Origin: Limosilactobacillus kribbianus
GTDB taxonomy: Bacteria; Bacillota; Bacilli; Lactobacillales; Lactobacillaceae
Length of the DNA: 64,000 nucleotides
Reading direction: 5' to 3'
NCBI RefSeq assembly: GCF_026413145.1
Contig: NZ_JAOVYZ010000005.1
Coordinates: 18,079 to 82,078 of the forward strand
Shown: piece after piece, positions 16,155-25,432 of the stretch
Numbering within the stretch: the stretch's first letter is position 1
Layout: each line of letters opens with the position of its first letter
Notes under the pieces: generated by a model
Database searches by the model: none
The model's input: the letters and a program-made list of their open reading frames with translations, nothing else
What the model was told of the DNA's origin: nothing
Translations under genes and position numbers: made by a program

Positions 16155-17549
16155 ATGGGCTTACACATTCTCCGCAAAGAAAGCCTTGATCGTTACTTGG
16201 GGGCGGATCAGCAATTTGTTAAGTCAATGACTGCCAAAGACTTGATGGCCATTGGGATTGGGGCCGTCATCGGGACCGGGATCTTCATCCTTCCCGGGAC
16301 CATCGCGGCCGAGTCGGCTGGACCAGGGGTGACCCTGTCCTTCTTCATCTCCGCCGTCGTCTGTGCCCTGGCAGCCATGTGCTACGCGGAGTTCTCATCT
16401 GCCCTGCCCGTTGCCGGGAGTGCTTACTCCTACGGTAACATTGTCTTTGGTGAATTCTTTGGTTGGATCCTCGGCTGGGCCCTGGTCCTCGAATACATGC
16501 TTGCCGTGGCGACCGTCTCGACCGGGTGGGCAGCCTACTTCAATTCACTGATTGAATCCTTTGGTCTGCATCTCCCGAAGGCGCTGAGTGGTCCCTTCGA
16601 CCCGGCGCACGGCACCTACGTCAACCTGGTAGCGATCATCATTGTTCTCCTGATCGCGCTGATGCTGTCGCACGGGATGCAGTCCTCGATGCGGATTAAC
16701 GACATCGCCGTGGTTCTGAAGCTGCTGATCATCCTGGTCTTCATCGGGGTCGGACTCTTCTACATCAAGCCCAGCAACTACCACCCCTTCATGCCTTATC
16801 ATTTCAAGGGCGTGATCCACGGGGCCACGCTTGGTTTCTTCGCCTACCTGGGCTTCGACGTCGTCTCAAGTTCGGCGGCCGAGGTTAAGAATCCGAAGAA
16901 GAACATGCCGATCGGGATCATTGGGACCCTGGTCGTCGCCACCGTCCTCTACATGGGCGTGGCCGCCGTGCTGACCGGAATGGTCAAGTACACCAAGCTG
17001 GACGTCGCCAACCCGGTTGCCTACGCCCTGCAGCTGGTCCACCAGGGCTGGATCGCCGACCTGCTCTCGATCGGGGCCCTGATCGGGATGTTCACCATGA
17101 TGATCTCCATGATCTACTCCAGCTCCCGGCTGGTTTACGCGATCGGACGTGACGGTCTCCTGCCGGCCAAGCTCGCCCAGTTCGACGAGAAAAATCACTC
17201 ACCGCAGATCGCCCTCTGGACGGTTTCGATTATCATCGCCGTCATGGGTGGCCTGGTACCGCTGGATGAGTTGACCAGCCTGGTTAACATCGGGACCCTG
17301 CTGGCCTTCACCCTGGTGTCCTTTGGGATCATCCCGCTGCGGCACCGGAAGGACATCGGCAACCGTGGCGGCTTCAAGGTGCCGCTCTACCCGGTCCTGC
17401 CGATCATTTCCGGCCTGGCCTGCCTGGGGATGATGACCCAGCTTTCCAAGACCACCTACATCGGCGCCAGCATCTGGTTTGCCATCGGGATCATCATCTA
17501 CTTCACCTATGGCTACCACCACAGTAAATTGAATAAAGCAAGTGATTAA
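16155..17549 (+). CDS. APC-family amino acid permease
   Basis: A 464-residue transporter with about 12 membrane helices, of the APC superfamily (YfnA/cationic-amino-acid type). The first helix carries IGIGAVIGTGIFILPG, the unwound glycine segment that binds the amino-acid backbone, and GPGVTLSFFISAVVCALAAMCYAEF follows. The exact substrate is not visible. The start is taken at 16155, where AAAGGTGG lies at good spacing; the frame extends upstream to 16107 without support. A TTGACT-17-TTATCA promoter candidate sits at about 16063-16091. A terminator follows. Confidence 0.85.
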   Translation: MGLHILRKESLDRYLGADQQFVKSMTAKDLMAIGIGAVIGTGIFILPGTIAAESAGPGVTLSFFISAVVCALAAMCYAEFSSALPVAGSAYSYGNIVFGEFFGWILGWALVLEYMLAVATVSTGWAAYFNSLIESFGLHLPKALSGPFDPAHGTYVNLVAIIIVLLIALMLSHGMQSSMRINDIAVVLKLLIILVFIGVGLFYIKPSNYHPFMPYHFKGVIHGATLGFFAYLGFDVVSSSAAEVKNPKKNMPIGIIGTLVVATVLYMGVAAVLTGMVKYTKLDVANPVAYALQLVHQGWIADLLSIGALIGMFTMMISMIYSSSRLVYAIGRDGLLPAKLAQFDEKNHSPQIALWTVSIIIAVMGGLVPLDELTSLVNIGTLLAFTLVSFGIIPLRHRKDIGNRGGFKVPLYPVLPIISGLACLGMMTQLSKTTYIGASIWFAIGIIIYFTYGYHHSKLNKASD

Positions 17550-17557
17550 ACGACAAG

Positions 17558-17591
17558 CAGCCTAGGAAACATTAATTCCTAGGCTGTTTTT
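17558..17591 (+). terminator. terminator of the APC permease gene
   Basis: An 11-bp perfect stem (around 17558-17568 with 17576-17586) is followed by a T5 run. Confidence 0.85.
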
Positions 17592-17600
17592 GACTATTGT

Positions 17601-17743
17601 AAAGATAACGTGGAAACAAGCGAGCCCCTAGCATCTAGCGCAGCGAAGCAAGTCTATTTGACTAAGGACGAAAGCCGGCGCCTTCAGCGCTAACTCCCGT
17701 CCGCGGTTAGCCATACGGCCCGCTGGTCGTTAATTGCATTCAC
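17601..17743 (-). repeat. structured intergenic repeat, copy B1 (tandem, long form)
   Basis: The far unit of a tandem pair. Its central hairpin arms are 17666-17681 and 17687-17702, with one true mismatch and the rest Watson-Crick or G-U on the minus strand. It shares the extra segment of about 27 nt with copy A. Its outer stem is degraded: the GTGGAAAC end no longer matches the opposite TTAATTGCATTCAC end. Confidence 0.8.
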
Positions 17744-17864
17744 TAATAACGTGCAAAATAAGCGAGCCCTTAGTGTCTATCCACGAACGAAGGCCGACGC
17801 TTGCAGCGTCAACCTCCGCTCGCCGATAGCCATACAGGGCTCTTTAAAGCTTATTTTGCACTCA
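17744..17864 (-). repeat. structured intergenic repeat, copy B2
   Basis: On the minus strand it starts at the base after the potD TAG. The central hairpin arms are 17784-17800 and 17806-17822. The outer stem GTGCAAAATAAGC (17751-17763) pairs perfectly over 13 bp with 17849-17861. This stem differs from copy C by three compensatory base-pair changes. Confidence 0.87.
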
Positions 17865-18938
17865 CTATTTTGCAAACATCTTAAATTCCAAGAACAGATC
17901 GTTGTACTCGCCCAAGACGTGCAGCGGCAAGTCGCGGTAGGTTTGGAGGTGCTTCATCGTCTGCTTTGGCGGATAGAAGGCCCGGTTGCTCGTGACCTTC
18001 TTCGGCAATAATTGCTTAGCCTTCCAATTCGGCGTCGCGTAACCGACGTAACGGGCGTTTTGGGCGGCGTTTTTTGGCTCCAACATGAAGTTGATGAACT
18101 TGTAAGCGGCGGCCTTGTTGCGGGCGGATTTTGGAATTACCATGTTGTCAAACCAGATGTTGCTTCCTTCGCTCGGCACGACGTAGTGGAGGTGGTGGTT
18201 GACGCTCATCATCTCGCGAGCATCCCCCGAGTAAGTTACCCCAACGGCGGCCTCGCCCCGTTCCATGTACATCTTCATCTCGTCGGCAATGATTGCCTTG
18301 ACGTTAGGCGTCAGCTGTTTGAGCTTGCCCTGGGCGGACTTGAGCTGGCCATAGTTGGTAGTGTTGACCGACTTGCCCTGAGTGATCAAGGCGATTGCGA
18401 AGACGTCGCGGGCGCTGTCGATCAGCATCAGGTTGTTCTTCAAACGCGGGTTCCAGAGCTGGCGCCAGTGCTGGACGTCGGCCCCCTTAATCTTCTGGTC
18501 GTTGTAGATGATCCCCAGCGTTCCCCAGAAGTAGGGAACCGAATAGTGGTTGCCGGGGTCAAAGGACCGGTTCAAGAACTGCTTGTCCAGGTAGCGCATG
18601 TTCGGCAGCTTGCGGTGATCCAGCGGGGCGATCAAGTGCTCGCGCCGCATCCGCTGGACGGTGTATTCGCTCGGGATCACCAGGTCGTAGTTGGTCCCGC
18701 CCTGGCGGATCTTAGTCAGCATCGACTCGTTGCTGTCGAAGGTCTCGTAGTCGACGTGGTAGCCGGTCTGGTGCTCGAACTTGGTGATCAGGGCCGGGTC
18801 AATATAGTCACCCCAGTTGTAGATAGTGACCGTCTTACGGCTGCTTCCGTTGTTGTGCCGATTGAGGGCGTAGTCGCCCCCGGCCAGGAGGAGGCAGAGG
18901 ATCAGGATGCCGATGAAGGCAGACAGCAGCTTTTTCAT
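17865..18938 (-). CDS. potD: spermidine/putrescine-binding protein PotD
   Basis: A 357-residue extracytoplasmic solute-binding protein of the polyamine ABC importer. An N-terminal hydrophobic helix (residues about 5-23) has no lipobox cysteine after it, so it looks membrane-anchored rather than lipidated. The mature part opens with VTIYNWGDYIDPALITKFE and includes SNESMLTKIRQGGTNYDLVIPSEYTVQRM, hallmark PotD segments. It overlaps potC by 4 nt (ATGA) and is the last gene of potABCD. Directly after its TAG begins the tandem structured repeat. Confidence 0.93.
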   Translation of the reverse strand: MKKLLSAFIGILILCLLLAGGDYALNRHNNGSSRKTVTIYNWGDYIDPALITKFEHQTGYHVDYETFDSNESMLTKIRQGGTNYDLVIPSEYTVQRMRREHLIAPLDHRKLPNMRYLDKQFLNRSFDPGNHYSVPYFWGTLGIIYNDQKIKGADVQHWRQLWNPRLKNNLMLIDSARDVFAIALITQGKSVNTTNYGQLKSAQGKLKQLTPNVKAIIADEMKMYMERGEAAVGVTYSGDAREMMSVNHHLHYVVPSEGSNIWFDNMVIPKSARNKAAAYKFINFMLEPKNAAQNARYVGYATPNWKAKQLLPKKVTSNRAFYPPKQTMKHLQTYRDLPLHVLGEYNDLFLEFKMFAK

Positions 18939-19753
18939 TGTGCATCCCCCTCCTTTACCGTCACGATCCGGTTGCGCCGGCCGGCATGCTTGCTAATGAA
19001 GTAGTAGCCGATCACCAACAGCAGCGACACGATAAACATCAGGGTCGACAGGGCGTTGATCTCCAGGTTGATTCCCTGGCGTGCCCGGGAGTAGATTTCC
19101 ACGGACAGGGTCGAGAAGCCGTTCCCGGTCACGAAGAAGGTCACCGCAAAGTCGTCTAAAGAATAGGTCAGGGCCATGAAGTAGCCGGCGAAGATCCCCG
19201 GCGCGATTGCCGGCAGAACGACCCGCGAGAGGGACTGCCAGCGCGAGGCCCCCAGGTCATAAGCGGCATCGACCAGGGTCGGCGACAGTTCGTTTAATTT
19301 CGGCAGGACCATCAGGACGACGATCGGAATGCAGAAGGCGATGTGGCTCAACAAAACCGAGGCAAAGCCCAGCCGGACACCCAGCATGGTGAAGAAAATC
19401 AAAAAACTGGCCCCGATGATGACGTCGGGCGAAACCATCAGCACGTTGTTGAGCGACAAGAGAGCATTGCGCCACTTCCGGTGGGAACCCTTGATGAGCA
19501 GGGCCCCCATTGTCCCCACGATCGTCGCAATCAGAGAGGCTAACAGGGCCACGATCATGGTGTTGATGACGATCGTGATCATCCGGCTGTCGGCAAAGAG
19601 GTCGGCGTAGTGTTGGAAGGAAAAGCCGTGGTACTTTTCCATCGTCTTGCCGGCGCTAAAGGAGAAGACCACCAGGTAGACGATCGGCGCATAGAGGATG
19701 ATGAAGACCAGGGCCAGGTAGACCTTACCCCAGGAAAAATGCTTCTTGCTCAT
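18935..19753 (-). CDS. potC: spermidine/putrescine ABC permease PotC
   Basis: A 272-residue permease with six membrane helices. The cytoplasmic EAA-type loop reads DAAYDLGASRWQSLSRVVLPAIAPGIFAG, the contact with the PotA ATPase. It belongs to the binding-protein-dependent permease class II and pairs with PotB. The start overlaps the potB stop by 4 nt (ATGA), and GGGGGG lies 9 nt before the ATG. Translational coupling along the operon is implied by overlaps at every junction. Confidence 0.93.
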   Translation of the reverse strand: MSKKHFSWGKVYLALVFIILYAPIVYLVVFSFSAGKTMEKYHGFSFQHYADLFADSRMITIVINTMIVALLASLIATIVGTMGALLIKGSHRKWRNALLSLNNVLMVSPDVIIGASFLIFFTMLGVRLGFASVLLSHIAFCIPIVVLMVLPKLNELSPTLVDAAYDLGASRWQSLSRVVLPAIAPGIFAGYFMALTYSLDDFAVTFFVTGNGFSTLSVEIYSRARQGINLEINALSTLMFIVSLLLVIGYYFISKHAGRRNRIVTVKEGDAQ

Positions 19754-20562
19754 CGGCGGACGCCCCCCTTCTTCTTCCGACGATCACCGGTAACGGCCAT
19801 GACGATAAACATCGCCAAAATCAGGATGACCCCGATGGTTGAACCCATCCCCCAGTTCTGGGTGGTCAGGAAGTGCTCCTCGATCGCCGTCCCCAGGGTA
19901 ATCACCCGGTTGCCCCCGATCAGGCGGGTAATCATAAAGAGAGAGAGCGAAGGGATAAAGACCGCCTGGATGCCAGCCTTGACCCCCGGCAGGGACAGCG
20001 GCCAGATGACCTTGGTGAAGGTCTGCCAGTCGTTGGCCCCCAGGTCTTTGCTGGCGTTGATCAGCGACGGGTTGATCTCGGCCAGCGAATTGAAGATCGG
20101 CAGGACCATGAAGGGGATTTCAATATAGGCGGCCACGAACATGAAGCTGGCGTCGGTGAAGAGCAGCTGGTGGCTACCCAAGCCAACGAAGCGCAGGAAC
20201 TGGTTGATCGTCCCCGCCTGACTGAAAAGGCCAATGAAGGCGTAGGTCTTCAGCAGCAAGTTGATCCAGGTCGGCAGGATCACCAGCAGAAGCCAGAACT
20301 GCTTGTTGGGCAGGCGGTTTAAGACGTAGGCCGTCGGGTAGGAGATCACCAGGGTGACCAGGGTGATCAAAAAGGCGTACCAGACTGAATCGACAGTCAT
20401 CTTCAGATAGACGCTCGAGGTCAGGTAGTTCGCGTAGTTGCCCAGGGTGAACTGGCCGTCAATGTTGAAGAAGGACTGGTAGAAGATCAGCACCAGGGGC
20501 GCCACGACGAAGAGGATGATCCACAGGGCATAGGGAACGGCGAAAAAGGCTTTTTGACGCAT
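19750..20562 (-). CDS. potB: spermidine/putrescine ABC permease PotB
   Basis: A 270-residue permease with six membrane helices. The EAA loop NASKDLGANDWQTFTKVIWPLSLPGVKAG contacts PotA. The N terminus (KAFFAVPYALWIILFVVAPLVLIFYQSFF) is typical of PotB. Its ATG shares one base with the potA stop codon (TAATG), and GAGGAGGATG lies inside the end of potA. It forms the transmembrane pore with PotC. Confidence 0.93.
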   Translation of the reverse strand: MRQKAFFAVPYALWIILFVVAPLVLIFYQSFFNIDGQFTLGNYANYLTSSVYLKMTVDSVWYAFLITLVTLVISYPTAYVLNRLPNKQFWLLLVILPTWINLLLKTYAFIGLFSQAGTINQFLRFVGLGSHQLLFTDASFMFVAAYIEIPFMVLPIFNSLAEINPSLINASKDLGANDWQTFTKVIWPLSLPGVKAGIQAVFIPSLSLFMITRLIGGNRVITLGTAIEEHFLTTQNWGMGSTIGVILILAMFIVMAVTGDRRKKKGGVRR

Positions 20563-21653
20563 TATTCATCCTCCTCGTAGCTGTCCAGGCGGGCGTCGAA
20601 GTCCTCCTCGCTTTCGTTGTAGCGCATTACGTGGATGTCCTCGGGATCAAAGGCCAGGCCGACCGTTGCCCCAACCGTCGTCTTGTGGATCGAATTGATC
20701 TTCCACTCGTGGTTGCGTTGGTCATGAGCCGTGATCTGATAGTCGACCCCACGGAAGAGTTGGGTGTCGACGGTCACCGCCAACTGCCCCTTCTCGACGG
20801 TCGTGATGTCAAGGTCCTCGGGCCGGATCACGACCTCGACCCGTTCGTTGGGCCGCATTCCGGCATCGACACATTCGAAGTCCTGGCCGTCAATCGTGAC
20901 CAGGTAGTCGGCCTTCATGATTCCGGGCACGATGTTGCTCTCACCGATGAAGTCGGCGACGAAGTGGTTGAGCGGCTCGTCGTAGATATCCACCGGCGTC
21001 CCGCTCTGCTGGATCGTCCCGTCGTTGATGATCATAATCTGGTCGCTCATCGCCAGGGCCTCCTCCTGGTCGTGGGTGACGAAGATGAAGGTGATTCCCA
21101 GTTGGCGCTGCAATTGGCGCAGTTCGGTCTGCATCTCGACCCGCAGTTTGTGGTCCAAAGCTGACAGGGCCTCGTCGAGCAGGAGCAATTTGGGCCGGTT
21201 AACGAGCGCCCGGGCAATGGCGACCCGCTGCCGCTGCCCACCGGACATCTCCGTGATCTCCCGTTCGCCGTAGCCGTCGAGCTGGACCAGGTGCAGGGCC
21301 TCTTTTACCCGCTTGGCCGTCTCCTGCTTGCCGACGCCCTTGATCTGGAGACCAAAGGCAACGTTTTCGGCCACGTTCATGTGCGGGAAGAGCGCGTAGT
21401 CCTGGAAGACCGTGTTGACCTGCCGCCGATTAGCCGGAACGTCGTTGATTCTCTTTCCGTCAAAGTCAATTTCACCGCTCGTCGGCGAATTGAAGCCCGC
21501 AATCAGGCGCAGGATGGTCGTTTTCCCCGAACCTGAGGGACCCAGCAGGGTATAGAACTTCCCCGCCTCAATTGCGAAGTCGATGTCCTTGAGCACCACG
21601 TTGTCGCCGAACCGCCGCTCGACGTGGTGGAACTCCATGATGTTTTGTGCCAA
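20562..21653 (-). CDS. potA: spermidine/putrescine ABC ATPase PotA
   Basis: A 363-residue ATPase that powers polyamine import. Walker A is GPSGSGKT (residues 38-45), the signature MSGGQ is near 136-140, and Walker B LLLLDE is at 156-161. A C-terminal TOBE-like regulatory domain of about 120 residues follows ([12 protein letters not shown]), then an acidic tail. The frame begins at a TTG (21653) behind GGTGAG; an ATG six codons later has no ribosome binding site, so TTG is preferred. It is the first gene of potABCD. A TATAAT box on the minus strand at 21696-21701 may be its promoter. Confidence 0.92.
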   Translation of the reverse strand: MAQNIMEFHHVERRFGDNVVLKDIDFAIEAGKFYTLLGPSGSGKTTILRLIAGFNSPTSGEIDFDGKRINDVPANRRQVNTVFQDYALFPHMNVAENVAFGLQIKGVGKQETAKRVKEALHLVQLDGYGEREITEMSGGQRQRVAIARALVNRPKLLLLDEALSALDHKLRVEMQTELRQLQRQLGITFIFVTHDQEEALAMSDQIMIINDGTIQQSGTPVDIYDEPLNHFVADFIGESNIVPGIMKADYLVTIDGQDFECVDAGMRPNERVEVVIRPEDLDITTVEKGQLAVTVDTQLFRGVDYQITAHDQRNHEWKINSIHKTTVGATVGLAFDPEDIHVMRYNESEEDFDARLDSYEEDE

Positions 21654-21794
21654 CTATCTCACCATCTTTTCACTTTAAAATATACAAACACTTCAATTAT
21701 ACCCTCAATGCGCCCCGCCGTCGCCCTTAAAATGTCGGCAACGCGGGCAAGAAGTGGGATAATGAGGGTAAGAAAGAATTGCGAGGTGTTTTTT

Positions 21795-24221
21795 ATGAAA
21801 ATCAATCAATTCAGTATCCGCCCAACCAGTACGCCCCAGCGCCAACAAGAGCTGCAGCGCATCCAGCTGCTGCAGAGCGGCGACGTTGACCGAATGTCTG
21901 CCAAGGAGCTGTTAAAAACGCTGCTGACTCGTACCCAGGCCCACTGTGCCTCCCCGCTGACCGGGGCGGAATGGCTCCACGACCTGCTGGCCACCCCGGA
22001 CCTGGCCGTCGACGAATGGCTGGCAAGCGACCAGGCCCTGACCACGACGATCTTCTACCGGCTGGCCCTCCAGCTGCTGGAGTTCGAACCGGACGTCGAC
22101 TTTAACCTCGAGGACCCACTGGCGACCTGGCGTAAGCTGACCCTGCCGATGGAGGATCACGAAGCGTGGACGAGCACCGACGTGGCCAATGCCTACTACC
22201 TGCTCTTAAACACCCGGGGCAAGGGCGGCCAAATCCTGCTCGACCAGCTGACCGCCCAGGGCTTTTTGGCCTGGACCTACCAGCTGCCGGCCAAGCAGAA
22301 GCCGCTTTTCTTCAACGGCAAGCCCCTGGCCTCCTTTGATCCGGCAAAGTTCATCCGCGAGGTCGTCTACGTTGAGACCGACATGGATACCGACTTCGAC
22401 GGCCAGGCCGACCTGGTCAAGGCCGAGATCATCCGGCCACAGGATACCGAGGACGGGCTGCGGGTCCCGGCCGTCTTCACCGCCAGCCCGTACAACCAGG
22501 GAACCAATGATGAGTGGGGCGACAAGGCCACCCACAACGTCAACCATCCCCTCACCCACAAGGAAGCCGGCCAGGAGGCACCCCATGAAATGGCCTTCCC
22601 GACCGAGTTCAAGCGCCAGGCCGTCAATGGTTCTACCAAAAAGGCCACCCAGACCTTCAGCGAGACGCCAGGCTACACCCTCAACAACTACCTGGCAACC
22701 CGGGGCTACGCAATCGTCTACGCGGCCGGCATCGGCACCAAGGACTCGGACGGCCTGCAGACCTGTGGCTCCCCCGAACAAACTGATTCGATGAAGGCCG
22801 TCGTGGAATGGCTCCATGGTGATCGGCGGGCCTTCACCGACCGGACCCACGGGATCACGATTGCGGCCTGGTGGTGCAACGGCAACGTCGCCATGACCGG
22901 TCGTTCCTACCTTGGTACCCTCTCAACGGCGGTCGCCACAACGGGTGTGGCCGGGCTCAAGGCAATCATCAGCGAAGCCGCCATCTCCAGCTGGTACGAT
23001 TACTACCGGGAGGGCGGCCTGGTCCGGGCGGCCGGGGGCTTCCAGGGTGAGGACGCCGACACTCTGGCTGACGAGACCTTCAGCCGCACCAAGCGCCCCG
23101 CTGACTTCCGCCGGATCAAGCCCACCTATGACAAATACATCGACCGCCTGGCCCAGGCGATGGACCGGACGACCGGCAACTACAACGCCTTCTGGGACCG
23201 GCGCAACTACCGGAAGAACTTTGCCGGGATCAAGGCGGCGGTCATGATGGTCCACGGTCTCAACGATACCAACGTCAAGCCAAGCAACGTCAAGGCACTT
23301 TACGACACCCTGCAGGACCTGCCCGTCGAAAGCAAGCTGATCCTCCACCAGGGGCAGCACATCTACATCAACGCCTTTAAGTCATTGGACTTCTCCGAAA
23401 TGGTCAACCTCTGGCTCACCAACAAGCTCTGGGATCTTGACAACCAGGCCGACAGCGTCCTGCCGCACGTCCTGGTCCAGGATAATTGCCTGCCGGAGGC
23501 CTGGAACGCCTACGACCACTGGACGGCCGGCGAACGTTTAGAACTCCACCTGACCGACGGCGACCTGACGGCGGAGAACGTCCACGTGGCCGAGCAGCTG
23601 ACCTTCAACGATCACCAGGAAAAAGATATTTACCAAGATTGGTGCCAGCACCCCGCCAAGTGGCAGGCGGCCCTAATCGCCGATCGGGGACAATTCAGCT
23701 GTCAGTTCAAGATGGCCCCAGCCCAGCAGGATCTCCTGCTACGGGGGACACCACGTCTTCAACTGACGGTGGCCGCATCCGTCGACCACGGATTAGTCAG
23801 CGCCGAACTGGTCGACTTCGGGGATGACAAGCGCCTGACGACTTCCCCGGTCATCATCAACCGCGGCGGCCTGCCGCTGGGCTACCACTGGAAGGCCGAT
23901 GACCTGCGGGAGTTCAAGCTACAAAAGCAGGCCAGCCCCTACAAGGTGATTGCCAGCGGCCACCGCAACCTTCAGAACCGCCGCGACTCCGCCACCGTCG
24001 ACGAGCTCGCCCCGGGGCAGCTGGTTGACGTCACCTTCGACCTTCAGCCACTCTTCCACCACCTCGCAGCTGGCCACCAGCTGGGTCTGATTATTTATGC
24101 AAGCGACTACGCCTTTACCCTCCGCGGCAACGAAAACGTCGATTACCGAATCAGCCTTGAAAACGCTCTTTTAACGATTCCCGGGGTCAGTTACTTGAAT
24201 TCGGGCCGTGCTTTGCGCTAG
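21795..24221 (+). CDS. pepX: Xaa-Pro dipeptidyl-peptidase
   Basis: An 808-residue serine peptidase of family S15 that removes Xaa-Pro dipeptides, key for using casein-derived proline-rich peptides. The nucleophile is in GRSYLGT near residue 370, the acid in GLNDTNVKPSN near 490, and the catalytic histidine in HQGQHIY near 518-522. The N-terminal helical domain and the C-terminal jelly-roll-like domain are present in full. The frame opens earlier, but GAGGTG fixes the ATG at 21795. It is cytoplasmic, with no signal peptide. The downstream pepI gene completes a proline-peptide pair. Confidence 0.95.
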   Translation: MKINQFSIRPTSTPQRQQELQRIQLLQSGDVDRMSAKELLKTLLTRTQAHCASPLTGAEWLHDLLATPDLAVDEWLASDQALTTTIFYRLALQLLEFEPDVDFNLEDPLATWRKLTLPMEDHEAWTSTDVANAYYLLLNTRGKGGQILLDQLTAQGFLAWTYQLPAKQKPLFFNGKPLASFDPAKFIREVVYVETDMDTDFDGQADLVKAEIIRPQDTEDGLRVPAVFTASPYNQGTNDEWGDKATHNVNHPLTHKEAGQEAPHEMAFPTEFKRQAVNGSTKKATQTFSETPGYTLNNYLATRGYAIVYAAGIGTKDSDGLQTCGSPEQTDSMKAVVEWLHGDRRAFTDRTHGITIAAWWCNGNVAMTGRSYLGTLSTAVATTGVAGLKAIISEAAISSWYDYYREGGLVRAAGGFQGEDADTLADETFSRTKRPADFRRIKPTYDKYIDRLAQAMDRTTGNYNAFWDRRNYRKNFAGIKAAVMMVHGLNDTNVKPSNVKALYDTLQDLPVESKLILHQGQHIYINAFKSLDFSEMVNLWLTNKLWDLDNQADSVLPHVLVQDNCLPEAWNAYDHWTAGERLELHLTDGDLTAENVHVAEQLTFNDHQEKDIYQDWCQHPAKWQAALIADRGQFSCQFKMAPAQQDLLLRGTPRLQLTVAASVDHGLVSAELVDFGDDKRLTTSPVIINRGGLPLGYHWKADDLREFKLQKQASPYKVIASGHRNLQNRRDSATVDELAPGQLVDVTFDLQPLFHHLAAGHQLGLIIYASDYAFTLRGNENVDYRISLENALLTIPGVSYLNSGRALR

Positions 24222-24229
24222 AATTATTC

Positions 24230-24254
24230 TTAATATTTGGTTAATAAATATTAA
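24230..24254 (+). promoter_or_regulatory. AU-only hairpin touching the pepI ribosome binding site
   Basis: A 9-bp perfect inverted repeat (TTAATATTT with AAATATTAA, 7-nt loop) ends in the two A residues of the AAGGGG Shine-Dalgarno of pepI. It is weak in stability and could tune translation. Confidence 0.4.
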
Positions 24255-24261
24255 GGGGATT

Positions 24262-25179
24262 ATGAGATTGAAGCAAGGAACAAAGATTATTACATTAGAT
24301 AACGGCTACCACCTCTGGACCAACACCCAGGGCGAGGGTGACATCCACCTGCTCGCACTTCACGGCGGCCCTGGTGGCAACCACGAATACTGGGAAGACG
24401 CCGCCGAACAGCTGGCTAAGCAGGGCCTGAACGTCCAGGTCACCATGTACGACCAGCTGGGTTCCCTCTATTCCGACCAGCCTGACTACAGCGATCCGGA
24501 AATCGCCAAGAAGTATCTGACCTATGACTACTTCTTGGACGAGGTTGATGAAGTTCGCCAAAAGCTCGGTCTCGACAACATCTACCTGATCGGCCAGAGC
24601 TGGGGCGGCCTGCTCGTCCAGGAATACGCCGTTAAGTACGGCCAGCACCTCAAGGGCGCCATCATCTCCTCGATGGTCGACGAGATCGACGACTACGTTA
24701 AGCACATCAACGAGCTGCGGGAAAAGACCCTGTCGCCGGAAGCGGTCGCCTTCATGAAGAAGTGCGAGGCTGCAAACGACTACAGCAACCCGAAGTACCA
24801 GCAGTACGTTCAGGTGATGAACGAAAACTACATCGACCGGCGCCAGCCATCCCGTCTCTACCACTTAAAGGACCTCGGTGGGGACGCGATCTACCACGTC
24901 TTCCAGGGTGACAACGAGTTCGTCATCACCGGGAAGCTCAAGGACTGGCACTTCCGCGATCAGCTGAAGAACATCAAGGTACCAACCCTGATTACCTATG
25001 GGGACCACGAATCGATGCCGGTGCCAACCGGGAAGAAGATGGCCGAGCTGATTCCAAACGCCAAGTTCGTCACGACCCCTGGCGGTGGCCACCACCACAT
25101 GGTCGACAACCCGGACGTTTACTACAAGCACCTCGCCGACTTCATTCGTTCCGTCGAAGCAGGCACATTTAACAAGTAA
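24262..25179 (+). CDS. pepI: proline iminopeptidase
   Basis: A 305-residue alpha/beta hydrolase of family S33 that releases N-terminal proline from peptides. The oxyanion motif HGGPGG is at residues 34-39. The nucleophile S113 lies in GQSWGG, the acid in YGDHESMP near 248, and the histidine in GGGHHHMVD near 278-280. The N-terminal RLKQGTKIITLDNGYHLWTN matches lactobacillar PepI. AAGGGG lies 5 nt before the ATG at 24262. It sits 40 nt after pepX, so the two may be cotranscribed, and together they process proline-rich peptides. Confidence 0.93.
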   Translation: MRLKQGTKIITLDNGYHLWTNTQGEGDIHLLALHGGPGGNHEYWEDAAEQLAKQGLNVQVTMYDQLGSLYSDQPDYSDPEIAKKYLTYDYFLDEVDEVRQKLGLDNIYLIGQSWGGLLVQEYAVKYGQHLKGAIISSMVDEIDDYVKHINELREKTLSPEAVAFMKKCEAANDYSNPKYQQYVQVMNENYIDRRQPSRLYHLKDLGGDAIYHVFQGDNEFVITGKLKDWHFRDQLKNIKVPTLITYGDHESMPVPTGKKMAELIPNAKFVTTPGGGHHHMVDNPDVYYKHLADFIRSVEAGTFNK

Positions 25180-25186
25180 GATTATA

Positions 25187-25230
25187 GCCGCCAACCGGCG
25201 CCACACGGGCGTTTTGGTTGGCGGCTTTTT
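25187..25230 (+). terminator. terminator of pepX-pepI
   Basis: GCCGCCAACC pairs with GGTTGGCGGC, followed by TTTTT. Confidence 0.85.
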
Positions 25231-25330
25231 CTATTTCCGAATTTTTCCTTAAGGCGGTTAAGGATTGCTTAACAACCGCCCTTTTGCCGCCCGCCTATGA
25301 TATTCTGTTCTTACCAAAAACAAGGAGGAT

Positions 25331-25432
25331 TTGAAAAGCAGTAAATTAATTGGCTTCATTGACCCGGCCGGGAAGTGGAAAAGGATCCCCGGCCCTGCTG
25401 CAGGCACACAATCTCAACCAGAAACAAGGTGA
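25331..25432 (+). CDS. possible 33-residue leader ORF of the P-type ATPase gene
   Basis: A TTG 2 nt after AAGGAGG opens a 33-codon frame that ends TGA at 25430-25432, three bases before the ATPase ATG. The stop overlaps the AAGGTGA ribosome binding site of the ATPase, so translation would be coupled. The peptide (KSSKLIGFIDPAGKWKRIPG...) is basic and not hydrophobic. The Shine-Dalgarno spacing is shorter than usual, and I know no homologue. It may only be part of a long untranslated leader. Confidence 0.3.
   Translation: MKSSKLIGFIDPAGKWKRIPGPAAGTQSQPETR

Noticed and set aside
24208..24261. Upstream extension of PepI that would overlap pepX.
   Set aside because: The Shine-Dalgarno AAGGGG and alignment with known PepI N termini support the ATG at 24262.
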